Assembly (NCBI GenBank): GCA_027489915.1
Contig: JAIXZB010000118.1
Span: forward strand, 1-28,619
Source of the DNA: Rickettsiales bacterium
Lineage (GTDB): Bacteria; Pseudomonadota; Alphaproteobacteria; Rickettsiales; UBA3002
DNA: 28,619 nt
Direction of reading: 5' to 3'
Both the position numbers and the translations under genes were made by a program. The notes beneath the pieces were generated by a model. That model was given only the letters and a program-made list of their open reading frames with translations. It searched no databases and was not told the DNA's origin. Shown in pieces: positions 19,056-27,125 of the stretch; the first letter of the stretch is position 1, and every line of letters begins with the position of its first letter.

Positions 19056-21262
19056 TCAGCAAGAATCTTTTTATTACCTGCGTGTTTGAACGCTACAAGT
19101 AAATGATCGCCTTCGATATTGAGAATAATCCCGCTACCAAACGTATCGTGATGCACTTGTGCACCTTTGCGAATTGCTGGCAAAGCATTTGGGGTCTTTC
19201 GTACATCTACCCTTCCTGCAAGAATTGCTTCCATTTCTTTTTGAAACAATGCAGGCCCTGACGCACGTTTGGCTTCTTTTGCATCATGCTCCATATCAAT
19301 GGTTTCTTTTGGAATTTCTTCTAAAAATCGTGAAGGAATGCATGACTGCCACTGGTTGTAAATGCGTCTATTGGCTGCGTGGCTTATGGCTAGATGCTTG
19401 CGCGCACGTGTGATGCCAACATAAGCAAGCCTGCGCTCTTCTTCGAGTCCGGTTAATCCATTCTCATCCAACGTCCGCTGTGATGGAAACAGCCCTTCTT
19501 CCCAGCCAGTAAGGAATACCACCTGAAACTCCAGTCCTTTTGCCGCATGAAGGCTCATGATATTCACCATATCGCCGGATTGTGTTTTGCCGTTGTCGGT
19601 CACTAATCCTACATGTTCTAGAAACTCGGATAAGATTGGAAAATCCCCCAGTGCGCGTACAAGCTCTTTTAGGTTTTCAAGCCTACCGGTGCTTTCGGGC
19701 GATTTATCCTGTTGCCACATGGTGCGATAGCCCGATTCATCGAGAATAGTATCTGTGAGTTGGGAGAGTGGCATTTCCGATTGCTTTTGTCGCCATGTCT
19801 TAAACTGATTCATGAGGTTTCTGAGAGTTAATGCGGTTTTACCTTTGATGGTGTTTTGGGTAAGGGCAACAGATACAGAATCGTAAAGCGACTGATTATT
19901 AGAGCGTGCAATGGTGTGCAGCTGTTCGAGTGTGGATTTCCCAATTCCACGTTTGGGAGTGTTGATGATTCTTTCAAACGCCAAGTCATCGTGCGGTTGT
20001 GAAACGATGCGTAGGTAAGCCACTGCATCCCTGATTTCCATCCGTTCGTAAAATCTAAGGCCGCCTATAACACGGTAAGCGACGCCAAGCGTCATGAAGC
20101 GTTCCTCAAAGCCGCGTGTTTGGAACCCTGTCCGAACTAAAACCGCCATATCATTCAGCTTAAACCCATCGCGCTGAAAGGATTCTATTTCTTCGCCGAC
20201 AAAGCGTGCTTCTTCGCCATCATCCCAGACTGATTTAATGCGTATAAGTGCGCCTTCTTCGCTATCCGTCCAGAGGGTTTTGCCCAATCGCCCTTCGTTA
20301 TGAGAAATAAGGCCAGAAGCGGCTTTAAGAATGGGAGCGGTAGAGCGATAGTTGCGCTCGAGGCGAATAATGGCAGCAACTGGGAAATCTACTTCGAACT
20401 TGAGAATATTGCCTACTTCTGCACCGCGCCAGCCATAGATAGACTGGTCATCATCTCCCACACAGCATACATTACGATGGCCAAGCGCTAATAAGCGTAG
20501 CCAGAGATACTGGGCAACGTTTGTATCTTGATACTCATCGACAAGAATGTAATGAAAACGTCTAGCATATTCCTGAAGTATCTCGGGATGTTCACCAAAG
20601 ATGGTTAGATTGTGTAATAATAAATCACCAAAATCGCAGGCATTGAGTGTTTTTAGGCGTTGTTGGTAGATAGGGTAGATACGGGCAGGGATATTGTCGT
20701 TATCTGGTTGAGTTTCACGAACTTTGCTTGGCGTTAGTCCACGATCTTTCCATCCCTGAATAACAGCTAACACCATTTTCGCAGGTGTTTTTGCAGGATC
20801 TATGCGTTGTTCCACCAGTAGTTGTTTGATTAATCTTTGTTGGTCATCATCATCTAGAATCGTGAAATTGGCAGTAAGCCCAACAGCTTCAGCGTGGCGG
20901 CGTAGAATTTTTGAGCCTATTGCATGAAATGTACCTAGCCACAGACCAGATGATGAGTGAGCAGATTCGGGGGATGTGTTATTATCCGATAGTAAATGTT
21001 CCACACGCTCGCGCATTTCTTGAGCGGCTTTATTTGTGAAAGTGACGGCAAGGATTTGGCTAGGAAAAGCTTTTTTTGTTAGGAGTATATGTGCGATGCG
21101 TGTGGTGAGAACGCGAGTTTTCCCCGTACCTGCACCTGCAAGTACAAGAACGGGGCCTTCGGTTGTTTCAACCGCAAGCCGCTGTTCAGGGTTTAGTTTT
21201 TCTAAATAACCCGTGTGCATGGCTTCGTTTCCAATCTGGCGCTCAAGTACGGGATGTGACAT
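19037..21262 (-). CDS. uvrD: DNA helicase II, UvrD/PcrA type
   Basis: This superfamily 1 3'-5' helicase acts in nucleotide-excision and mismatch repair. All motifs are visible: Walker A AGAGTGKTR, TFTNKAAQEMRERV, Walker B VDEYQDTN, VGDDDQSIYGWRGAE, LERNYRS, MSLHAAKGLEF and YVGITRARKHLAIS. The C-terminal region with GAQVHHDTFGSGIILNIEGDHLLVAF is the Tudor-like tail typical of UvrD/PcrA. I start at ATG 21262 (741 residues). ATG 21220 (727 residues) is almost as likely, because conservation begins at YLEKLNPEQRLAVE. A longer GTG start at 21319 would run into the neighbouring gene and is unlikely. No start has a strong Shine-Dalgarno. Confidence 0.93.
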   Translation of the reverse strand: MSHPVLERQIGNEAMHTGYLEKLNPEQRLAVETTEGPVLVLAGAGTGKTRVLTTRIAHILLTKKAFPSQILAVTFTNKAAQEMRERVEHLLSDNNTSPESAHSSSGLWLGTFHAIGSKILRRHAEAVGLTANFTILDDDDQQRLIKQLLVEQRIDPAKTPAKMVLAVIQGWKDRGLTPSKVRETQPDNDNIPARIYPIYQQRLKTLNACDFGDLLLHNLTIFGEHPEILQEYARRFHYILVDEYQDTNVAQYLWLRLLALGHRNVCCVGDDDQSIYGWRGAEVGNILKFEVDFPVAAIIRLERNYRSTAPILKAASGLISHNEGRLGKTLWTDSEEGALIRIKSVWDDGEEARFVGEEIESFQRDGFKLNDMAVLVRTGFQTRGFEERFMTLGVAYRVIGGLRFYERMEIRDAVAYLRIVSQPHDDLAFERIINTPKRGIGKSTLEQLHTIARSNNQSLYDSVSVALTQNTIKGKTALTLRNLMNQFKTWRQKQSEMPLSQLTDTILDESGYRTMWQQDKSPESTGRLENLKELVRALGDFPILSEFLEHVGLVTDNGKTQSGDMVNIMSLHAAKGLEFQVVFLTGWEEGLFPSQRTLDENGLTGLEEERRLAYVGITRARKHLAISHAANRRIYNQWQSCIPSRFLEEIPKETIDMEHDAKEAKRASGPALFQKEMEAILAGRVDVRKTPNALPAIRKGAQVHHDTFGSGIILNIEGDHLLVAFKHAGNKKILADYVSVA

Positions 21263-21299
21263 AGAGTGTCTGTATGGAAAGCGGAGGAGCGTTACAAGT

Positions 21300-21812
21300 A
21301 TGCTACGTGAATTATCCACACCAGTACAGGTGCGCGATGCGAAATTAGAAGATGTTCCTCAACTGGTGGCTCTCATTAATGCGTTGAATGTGCATGAGGG
21401 AATTGCTCCTTCAATGACTGAGCAACATGCGTCATTCGTGCTTTTTTCTCATCAGCGCCCTATTGAATTACAGTGTGTGGTGGCGACTATGTCGCGTTTG
21501 GTGGTTGGTTTTGCTTTGTTTTATCGCGGCTACGATACTGCGAGTACAAGTTTTGGATTTCATGTGGCTGATATTTTTATTGATTTAGAGCACAGAATGC
21601 AGGGTGTTGGGCGTATTATAATGGCCGAGCTTGCAAAGCGATGCTTAGACGTTGGCGGACAATGGTGTTCACTGACCGTGGCTGCAAATAATAGCAAGGC
21701 GCATGCGTTTTATGATGCGCTAGGATTTTTCCAACCTAGTGTTGGATTTAGAAGTATTGGTCCATCAGGACTTGCGTATTTATGTGCAACACACAGTTCT
21801 GCACAGGATTAA
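21300..21812 (+). CDS. GNAT family N-acetyltransferase
   Basis: This 170-residue protein has the GNAT fold. It begins VQVRDAKLEDVPQLVALI. The acetyl-CoA-binding motif A is VADIFIDLEHRMQGVGRIIMAEL, with the R-x2-G-x-G pyrophosphate loop RMQGVG. It ends with the usual NNSKAHAFYDALGF motif B. The substrate cannot be told; this variety includes spermidine/diamine and protein acetyltransferases. GGAGGAG at 21283-21289 about 11 bases before ATG 21300 supports this start over an upstream in-frame ATG at 21213. It is divergent from uvrD with a gap of only 37 bases, so its promoter must lie within uvrD or that gap. Confidence 0.87.
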   Translation: MLRELSTPVQVRDAKLEDVPQLVALINALNVHEGIAPSMTEQHASFVLFSHQRPIELQCVVATMSRLVVGFALFYRGYDTASTSFGFHVADIFIDLEHRMQGVGRIIMAELAKRCLDVGGQWCSLTVAANNSKAHAFYDALGFFQPSVGFRSIGPSGLAYLCATHSSAQD

Positions 21813-21878
21813 CTAAGGGTTGCCATTGTAAGTTGCAGACGCTACGAGAATAAAAAAACAAAACGTCATGAGGGATGC

Positions 21879-23354
21879 ATGCGGTTACTTGCCGTCATTG
21901 CTGTGTGTATAATGGTCTGTTCGCAGGTTGCCTCTGCTGGTGTGAATAGGCGTAATGTCGTTGTTTCGGGCGATAACCTTGCTCAAGTTAGGGCTCGTAT
22001 AGCTCAGATGGCCAAGCAGGATAGCATGTTTAGTCCTGAAAAATATGCAGCCCTTGTTATGGATGCTCGCACAGGTGAAATTATTCATGCGCGCAATGCG
22101 GATGCGCGGCGTTATCCTGCATCACTTACCAAAATGATGACGCTTTACTTGCTTTTCGAAGCAATGTCGCAGGGCAAATTAAATGCAAAAAGCACAATGG
22201 CTGTATCACGATTAGCATCTCAGCAGCCACAAACAAATATTAGCCTAAAGCCAGGAGAGCGCATACCTGTTGATACTGCGATTAGGGCTTTGGTTGTGCG
22301 TTCTGCTAACGATGTTTCGGTGGTTGTTGCAGAGCATTTGGGCGGTAGTGTTGAAAATTTTGCTCGTCGTATGACTAATAAAGCCCGTCAACTTGGTATG
22401 AATAACACTGTTTATAAAAATCCTAACGGTTTACCCGACTATAACCAGTACACAACTGCGCGTGATTTAGCGAAGCTGTCAATTGCGCTGCGGCGTGATT
22501 TTCCTCAGTATTATGACTACTTCTCTGTGCGTCAGTTCAGTTGGAAGCGCGTTCCTTATTTCACGCATAATCGTGTAATGCTTCGCTATGCAGGGGCAGA
22601 TGGTATCAAGACTGGCTTCATAAATATGTCAGGCTTTAATGTGGCTACTTCTGTACGTCGTAACGGACGTAATCTTGTTGCCATAGTTATGGGCGGAAAT
22701 AATGCTACTGCTCGTGATGATCGCGCCATAGCTTTGTTAGAAAACGCACAAGAAATTATGGCAGCACGCGGAAATCAAATGGGTAGCGTCCAAGCAAGTA
22801 ACTTGCCTTCATCTACATCACCAACTCCAGTTATCGCCACCAAGCCAGTGGTCGCGAAGCCGGTTGTGGCAGATAGAGGGATTGTAAGTGCATCTGCTGT
22901 TTCTTCTGCATCCCCTGCACCTGTTCAGCCGCCGGTAAGGGTTATTCAGGTTTCTGTTCCGCAAACTTCTGCAGCGCCAGCGCCTTTAGTTTCGCAAGCT
23001 GTGCCCTTAAATGCTCCTTTTGCGCGAGCAAGCGATTCTGCTCCGCGTGTTATTAGCGCCAGTGATGACACGATGGTGGTAACAAAGCCCATGAATGATG
23101 TGGATGCAAATCGTTGGGGTATTCAAGTGGGGGCGTTTGAAGATAGGACGCAAGCTGAACAGGCTGCTAAAAAAGCCTTTGTAATAGCGTCTTCTAACCT
23201 TCAGGGCTCGCGCGTTGCAGTAAATGGGGCAGGGGCTGCAAATAAAACTATTCACCGTGCGCGTTTAGAGAATTTAAGTGAGGATCAGGCTCGCAAAGCA
23301 TGCCAGACGCTAATCTCTAACCGAGCTCCTTGCTTTATTTATCGAGTAAATTAA
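21879..23354 (+). CDS. D-alanyl-D-alanine carboxypeptidase (S11, PBP5/6-like) with SPOR domain
   Basis: This 491-residue periplasmic enzyme trims the terminal D-Ala of peptidoglycan stem peptides. A signal peptide ends at about VASA (residue 20). The penicillin-binding motifs are S82-L-T-K85, S142-A-N144 and K244-T-G246. A long Ala/Pro/Val/Ser-rich linker (about 305-405) leads to a C-terminal SPOR domain (about 411-491, beginning RWGIQVGAFEDRTQAEQA), which binds denuded glycan at the division site. The S11-SPOR fusion is known from alphaproteobacteria. AGGGA lies just upstream of the ATG. It follows the GNAT gene by 66 bases. Confidence 0.93.
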   Translation: MRLLAVIAVCIMVCSQVASAGVNRRNVVVSGDNLAQVRARIAQMAKQDSMFSPEKYAALVMDARTGEIIHARNADARRYPASLTKMMTLYLLFEAMSQGKLNAKSTMAVSRLASQQPQTNISLKPGERIPVDTAIRALVVRSANDVSVVVAEHLGGSVENFARRMTNKARQLGMNNTVYKNPNGLPDYNQYTTARDLAKLSIALRRDFPQYYDYFSVRQFSWKRVPYFTHNRVMLRYAGADGIKTGFINMSGFNVATSVRRNGRNLVAIVMGGNNATARDDRAIALLENAQEIMAARGNQMGSVQASNLPSSTSPTPVIATKPVVAKPVVADRGIVSASAVSSASPAPVQPPVRVIQVSVPQTSAAPAPLVSQAVPLNAPFARASDSAPRVISASDDTMVVTKPMNDVDANRWGIQVGAFEDRTQAEQAAKKAFVIASSNLQGSRVAVNGAGAANKTIHRARLENLSEDQARKACQTLISNRAPCFIYRVN

Positions 23355-23376
23355 GTGGGTTATTGGTTTTTTGCCA

Positions 23377-23436
23377 TTGTCACAAAAGCTTCATAAAAGA
23401 CGTTAACACTTTCGTAACGATTTGTGGTATATATTA
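23377..23436 (+). promoter_or_regulatory. Putative Pho box and promoter of the 23460 gene
   Basis: TTGTCAC (23377-23383), AAAA, GCTTCAT (23388-23394), AAAA and a weaker third unit GACGTTA (23399-23405) repeat every 11 bases. The -10-like TATATATTA (23428-23436) starts 22 bases after the third unit and is identical to that of the 13669 gene. This is the best-looking Pho-type site in the window. Confidence 0.65.
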
Positions 23437-23459
23437 GGAATATAGGAGAACGTCTACTT

Positions 23460-23855
23460 ATGGCGCAAGCACAACAACGCGGGTTAGACCCACTACAAAT
23501 GCTAATGGACGGTGCTGACCGTTTAGGTAATGCTGCGACTGGAGCGCTTGGTTCGCTTGTTGGATTCGCTGCGCAGAGTGCACCTGGTGCATTAGCTGCT
23601 ACTGCAAAAGCTGGTGCTGATTTATATAGTGGTGTGAATGATGCTGTTAGAGATGCTGCCGCCTCTATTGTACCGTCTTCGCCATCAATGGGTGGCAATC
23701 CTTTTGCGGGACTTAATCTTTGTGGTATTAATCTTGCGGGATGCAGTGTGGCAAATGATAATGGGCAAAGTCTTAATCAGGGACTTGGTGATTTATCGGC
23801 GCCTATGATGAATTTTGCAAATATGCGTTCGCAAGAAGCGTGTCATTCTCGTTAG
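23460..23855 (+). CDS. Unknown small Ala/Gly-rich protein under a putative Pho box
   Basis: I do not recognise a family in this 131-residue protein. A longer frame opens at GTG 23424, but that codon overlaps the putative -10 element. AGGAGA at 23444-23449 is correctly placed for ATG 23460, so I use the latter. Residues 22-50 are Ala/Gly-rich and moderately hydrophobic. Residues 51-65 (AGADLYSGVNDAVRD) resemble a stretch in the 1865 product. Two cysteines occur in GLNLCGINLAGC (85-95) and one near the C-terminus. There is no clear signal peptide. It is followed by a strong terminator and so forms a single-gene unit. Confidence 0.72.
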   Translation: MAQAQQRGLDPLQMLMDGADRLGNAATGALGSLVGFAAQSAPGALAATAKAGADLYSGVNDAVRDAAASIVPSSPSMGGNPFAGLNLCGINLAGCSVANDNGQSLNQGLGDLSAPMMNFANMRSQEACHSR

Positions 23856-23872
23856 TCATGGCTTGATTTACA

Positions 23873-23907
23873 AAAAAGGGCGGGTTTATTACCCGCCCTT
23901 TTTGTTT
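23873..23907. terminator. Bidirectional Rho-independent terminator between the 23460 gene and flgH
   Basis: A perfect 12-bp stem, AAAAAGGGCGGG (23873-23884) with CCCGCCCTTTTT (23892-23903), encloses a seven-base loop TTTATTA. T-runs are available on both strands. It lies in the 62-base gap between the convergent 23460 gene and flgH stops and can serve both. Confidence 0.92.
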
Positions 23908-23917
23908 ACGTGTTTTC

Positions 23918-24670
23918 CTAGAATGGAGAAAGCACATCGATGATTTGCTGGCCAACACGTGGTTGTTGGACATCTGTTATCTGTCCGCGGCCTGTGTAGA
24001 CGATGCGTGCCTGAGCTACTTGCGTGGATTCAATCGTGTTGTCTGAATTGATATCCTGAGGGCGGATGACGCCGTTTACTCCTAATTCGCGAATTTCATA
24101 ATTCACCAGAATTTCTTGAGATCCTTCAATAACAAGGTTTCCATTGGGTAACACTTGAGTCACGAGCGCTGCGACCTGAGTTCTGATTTTTTCTTTGCGG
24201 TCAATTTTGCCATTACCGTTGGTGGATGTGTTGCTGTCGATATCGAATAAGCTTGCTGGATTAGGTGTCCCTGGGGTGAAGGTGCCTAATTTATTTTCAA
24301 GACCAAACACGGAAGGTGCAGCAACGTTTTCGCTAGCACTGCGTGATCTATCCGTTTTATTATCGAGCTGCGCCTGATCGTCGATGGTAATGTTTACGCG
24401 TAGAATATCGCCTACGCGGCTTGCACGTTGATCACGGAAGAACGCACGTGCGCCAGGCTGCCATAGAGAGTTTGCATGCTGTTGGCTCGGTGCTTCAGGG
24501 TCGGGCAGGGGCCATGAAAGTGGCTGGTAATCTGAGCGTGTTTGGGGGTTTTCCACCTTTGTCATAGGTGGCTTAGAGCCTACGTTGCTCAGTTTTTCGA
24601 CGGTTGATGCACAGGCAGTAAGCGACAGTATTCCTGCACATGCTAAGCATGAATGTAATATTTTCATCAT
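23918..24670 (-). CDS. flgH: Flagellar L-ring lipoprotein FlgH
   Basis: This 250-residue protein forms the outer-membrane L ring around the flagellar rod. The N-terminus is a lipoprotein signal with lipobox LTAC and acceptor C20. Typical FlgH blocks follow: SLWQPGARAFFRDQRASRVGDILRVNI, QVLPNGNLVIEGSQEILVNYEIRELGVNGVIRPQDI and TQVAQARIVYTGRGQ. It is last in the flgF-flgG-flgA-flgH unit, 18 bases after flgA, and is followed by a terminator. flgI is not adjacent. Presence of L-ring genes shows an organism with an outer membrane and a conventional flagellum. Confidence 0.96.
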   Translation of the reverse strand: MMKILHSCLACAGILSLTACASTVEKLSNVGSKPPMTKVENPQTRSDYQPLSWPLPDPEAPSQQHANSLWQPGARAFFRDQRASRVGDILRVNITIDDQAQLDNKTDRSRSASENVAAPSVFGLENKLGTFTPGTPNPASLFDIDSNTSTNGNGKIDRKEKIRTQVAALVTQVLPNGNLVIEGSQEILVNYEIRELGVNGVIRPQDINSDNTIESTQVAQARIVYTGRGQITDVQQPRVGQQIIDVLSPF

Positions 24671-24688
24671 CGTCGTTACTCCTATTTT

Positions 24689-25429
24689 TTAATTTATAAC
24701 GGTAGTTTTTTTATTGTTTGTTTCTACAACTCCTGCACTCACTACGCGTGCACCTATTGCACGGTCGCTATCAGTATTTTGCACGCGAATTGTGCTTCCG
24801 AGGCTTCCATCTTCAAGCGCTTTTCCGACGGTGCGTATGTTCATAAAAGGGGCTGAATAGACGATTTCTACTGAGGCACCTTTTTTAATAAGTACGGGGA
24901 GATTCACCTCTGTTAAGCGAATCGGACGGTTGGGCGAAATTGAGCGTTTGGGCGATTTGCCAACAATATCGCTAACATCGCGGACCGTATCCTTGCGAAC
25001 TAACCGCTCCTGAACATCCGTCATCACTATATCTGCATCTGCAATGATATCGGTGCTTACAGTTTTGCGTGACAGGGTTGGGACACTTATAACCGAGGTA
25101 TAGCGTCCTTTAATTGGCATGACAGATACAGTTTTTTCATGCGATATTACATGCATGTTAGCTTGCCATTTTTTAGCATCTTTGTCGAAGGTCAAAGCTT
25201 GAATGGCCACATTGAGTGGAGCATTTGCCCTGTATAACACAGGAGTTTCGCTGTACACTACGACATCAACTTTATCTGCAGCACCACGTTCTGCGAGTGA
25301 ATCGGCTACTGCCTTTGCAACGTCTTCTCGTGCCACTTCAAAAAGTGTTGTTTTCGCTGAGGCTATTAAAGGATAAGCCGAGGCACATCCTAGAATAGTA
25401 AGAAAAACATATGTTAAAATGCGGTTCAT
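24689..25429 (-). CDS. flgA: Flagellar P-ring assembly chaperone FlgA
   Basis: This 246-residue periplasmic protein assists assembly of the FlgI P ring. It has a signal peptide ending at about IASA (residue 25). The C-terminal half is the SAF-like domain characteristic of FlgA: VSTDIIADADIVMTDVQERLVRKDTV, then VGKSPKRSISPNRPIRLTEVN, then VLIKKGASVEIVYSAPFMNIRTVGKALEDGSLGSTIRVQN. The N-terminal half is more divergent. It lies 19 bases after flgG and 18 before flgH in the same operon. Confidence 0.93.
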   Translation of the reverse strand: MNRILTYVFLTILGCASAYPLIASAKTTLFEVAREDVAKAVADSLAERGAADKVDVVVYSETPVLYRANAPLNVAIQALTFDKDAKKWQANMHVISHEKTVSVMPIKGRYTSVISVPTLSRKTVSTDIIADADIVMTDVQERLVRKDTVRDVSDIVGKSPKRSISPNRPIRLTEVNLPVLIKKGASVEIVYSAPFMNIRTVGKALEDGSLGSTIRVQNTDSDRAIGARVVSAGVVETNNKKTTVIN

Positions 25430-25448
25430 AAAGCTTCCGTGGTAATTA

Positions 25449-26234
25449 TTAAGCCGATTGATTCAACGATTGCAGCATTTCATCTGATGCTGTGATTACT
25501 TTGGTATTCATTTCATATGCGCGCTGAGCTACGATAAGCTGTGTTATTTCACTTACGGAATCTACGTTAGAATTCTCAAGGTAGCCTTGTAGCATGGTAC
25601 CAAATCCATCTTCTCCTGGATTTCCTAGTGTGGGGTCGCCAGAAGCCTCGGATTCAAGAAATAAGTTGTCGCCAATCGCTTTGAGTCCTGGAGGGTTAAT
25701 GAATGTGGCTATTTCGAGCTGACCTAACTGCTGGGTTTCCACTTGTCCTTGCAATATAACTTCTACCTGACCGCTGGAGTTAATACTTACGTCTGTTGCA
25801 TCATCAGGAATGGTGATTGCGGGCTGTACCGTGTAGCCATCGCGTGTAACGATAATCCCTTCAGGTGATAGTTTGAAAGCGCCATCGCGTGTGTAGCCTA
25901 TGCTGCCGTCAGGTAATTCTACCTGAAAATACCCCTTACCTTGCATGGCGATATCTAGGGGATTTTCAGTGGCTTGCACAGTGCCTTGGCCTGTCTGACG
26001 AGAGATGGCAGAGTTTTTGACCCCAAGACCTATCTGCACTCCAGTGGGAATAACAGTTCCTTGATCGGTTGAGTTTGCGCCAACGCGGCGTAAATCCTGA
26101 TACAGTAAATCCTGAAACTCTGGGCGTTCAGCTTTGTATCCTGTTGTGGTCATGTTCGCTAGATTGTGCGAGATGGTGTCGACATGAAGCTGTTGAGCGG
26201 CAAGGCCTGTAGCTGCAATATTCAATGAACGCAT
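25449..26234 (-). CDS. flgG: Flagellar distal rod protein FlgG
   Basis: This 261-residue axial protein builds the distal rod. It starts with MRSLNIAATGLAAQQLHVDTISHNLANMTTTGYK, the heptad-rich rod/hook N-terminal helix with the conserved N-x-A-N-x3-TG-(F/Y) pattern. It ends with YLENSNVDSVSEITQLIVAQRAYEMNTKVI, the matching C-terminal helix. The middle contains NPLDIAMQGKGYFQV and GYTRDGAFKLSPEG. It follows flgF by 14 bases. Confidence 0.97.
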   Translation of the reverse strand: MRSLNIAATGLAAQQLHVDTISHNLANMTTTGYKAERPEFQDLLYQDLRRVGANSTDQGTVIPTGVQIGLGVKNSAISRQTGQGTVQATENPLDIAMQGKGYFQVELPDGSIGYTRDGAFKLSPEGIIVTRDGYTVQPAITIPDDATDVSINSSGQVEVILQGQVETQQLGQLEIATFINPPGLKAIGDNLFLESEASGDPTLGNPGEDGFGTMLQGYLENSNVDSVSEITQLIVAQRAYEMNTKVITASDEMLQSLNQSA

Positions 26235-26248
26235 GGTATACTCCCTTA

Positions 26249-26986
26249 TTATCCTTGTTGTGCTTTCGCATAGGTGTTTGCCACCTTGCGCTGTAAATCA
26301 TACATAACTTCTACGAATTTCGCGGTTGATCCTACGCTACGTTGTAGCTGCACAACCCTTACCAGTTCTGTGACGCCTTGAACGTTTGACTGTTCCAATG
26401 CCCCTTGAACCACTCGTGCAGTTTGGCGTTCAAGTGGCTCGGCATCCGATGAATATAAGTTATTGCCTAAGCGTTTCATTGCTTGTTCGTTTGCAAATTC
26501 AACTACGCCAACTTGGCCTACTTCTTCACCGTTTGCGGTTACTCTGCCATCGTCGCTTACAAGAACATCTGTTGCATCTTCGGGGAAGGTTATAACGCCA
26601 CCATCTTGCGAGAGAACTGGATAACCTTGGGGAGTAACTAATGTTCCGCCGCCATCAATCATGAAGTTACCAGCTTTGCTGTAACGCTCGCCCAAAGGCG
26701 TATCGATTATGAAATAGCCTGGCCCATTCACGGCCATATCCAGTGGGTTACCAGTTACCTTAAGGGGGCCATTTCTGGTGTCACGGTAACTTACGGGATC
26801 ACGAGTGAAAGCAACTTTTTGACCTAGTTTTCCATCCAATTTTCCCTCTACCAAATAATCATCGAACGCTAGTTTTTCGGCGTTGTATCCAACGGTGTTC
26901 ACGTTGGCGATATTGTTTGCTGTCGCTTCCATGTCCCTAAACAGGGTCATCTGACGCGAAAGAGCTACATATATACCTGTATCCAT
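26249..26986 (-). CDS. flgF: Flagellar proximal rod protein FlgF
   Basis: This 245-residue proximal rod subunit begins MDTGIYVALSRQMTLFRDMEATANNIANVNTVGY. It contains NPLDMAVNGPGYFIIDTPLGERYSKAGNFMIDG and ends with a rod-type helix (GALEQSNVQGVTELVRVVQLQRS). The open frame extends 16 codons further upstream, but that stretch runs through the sigma-54 promoter and its expected transcription start. ATG 26986, with GGGA upstream, is therefore the start. It is the first gene of flgF-flgG-flgA-flgH. Confidence 0.95.
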   Translation of the reverse strand: MDTGIYVALSRQMTLFRDMEATANNIANVNTVGYNAEKLAFDDYLVEGKLDGKLGQKVAFTRDPVSYRDTRNGPLKVTGNPLDMAVNGPGYFIIDTPLGERYSKAGNFMIDGGGTLVTPQGYPVLSQDGGVITFPEDATDVLVSDDGRVTANGEEVGQVGVVEFANEQAMKRLGNNLYSSDAEPLERQTARVVQGALEQSNVQGVTELVRVVQLQRSVGSTAKFVEVMYDLQRKVANTYAKAQQG

Positions 26987-27000
26987 AATGTGTTCCCGAT

Positions 27001-27014
27001 TGTTGTGAACAACA
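27001..27014. repeat. Palindrome over the expected flgF transcription start
   Basis: The perfect inverted repeat TGTTGT-GA-ACAACA is centred almost exactly on the transcription start predicted from the sigma-54 promoter (about 27007). It could be an operator, but no binding protein is identified from sequence. Confidence 0.45.
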
Positions 27015-27017
27015 TTA

Positions 27018-27035
27018 TGCATGAAGTGTGCCAAG
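27018..27035 (-). promoter_or_regulatory. Sigma-54 promoter of flgF-flgG-flgA-flgH
   Basis: On the minus strand TGGCAC-ACTTC-ATGCA (27033-27018) matches the sigma-54 consensus TGGCAC-N5-TTGCW at all but one base, with GG and GC exactly 10 bases apart. The expected start near 27007 gives a leader of about 20 bases before flgF ATG 26986. Sigma-54 control of middle and late flagellar operons is well known in alphaproteobacteria such as Caulobacter. Confidence 0.85.
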
Positions 27036-27063
27036 TTTGGTTATCCCCTGATTCATGAAGTGC

Positions 27064-27092
27064 TTGGCAAGGTCTGTTAGGCACGTTACAAC
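27064..27092 (+). promoter_or_regulatory. Possible housekeeping promoter of fliL-fliM
   Basis: TTGGCA (27064-27069) and TACAAC (27087-27092) are 17 bases apart and match the -35 and -10 consensus at five and four of six bases. This is a weak prediction; the real start could lie closer to fliL, where AATAAT occurs near 27106. Confidence 0.3.
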
Positions 27093-27125
27093 AGCCTAAT
27101 ACAAGAATAATACTAGGAGCTTAAC

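Noticed and set aside
26249..27034. Longer flgF beginning at 27034
   Set aside because: The extra codons cover the sigma-54 promoter and the family start MDTGIYVALSRQ lies at 26986.
27077..27090. CtrA box (TTAA-N7-TTAA) before fliL
   Set aside because: TTAGGCACGTTAC has two TTA elements only 9 bases apart rather than 11, so the spacing is wrong.
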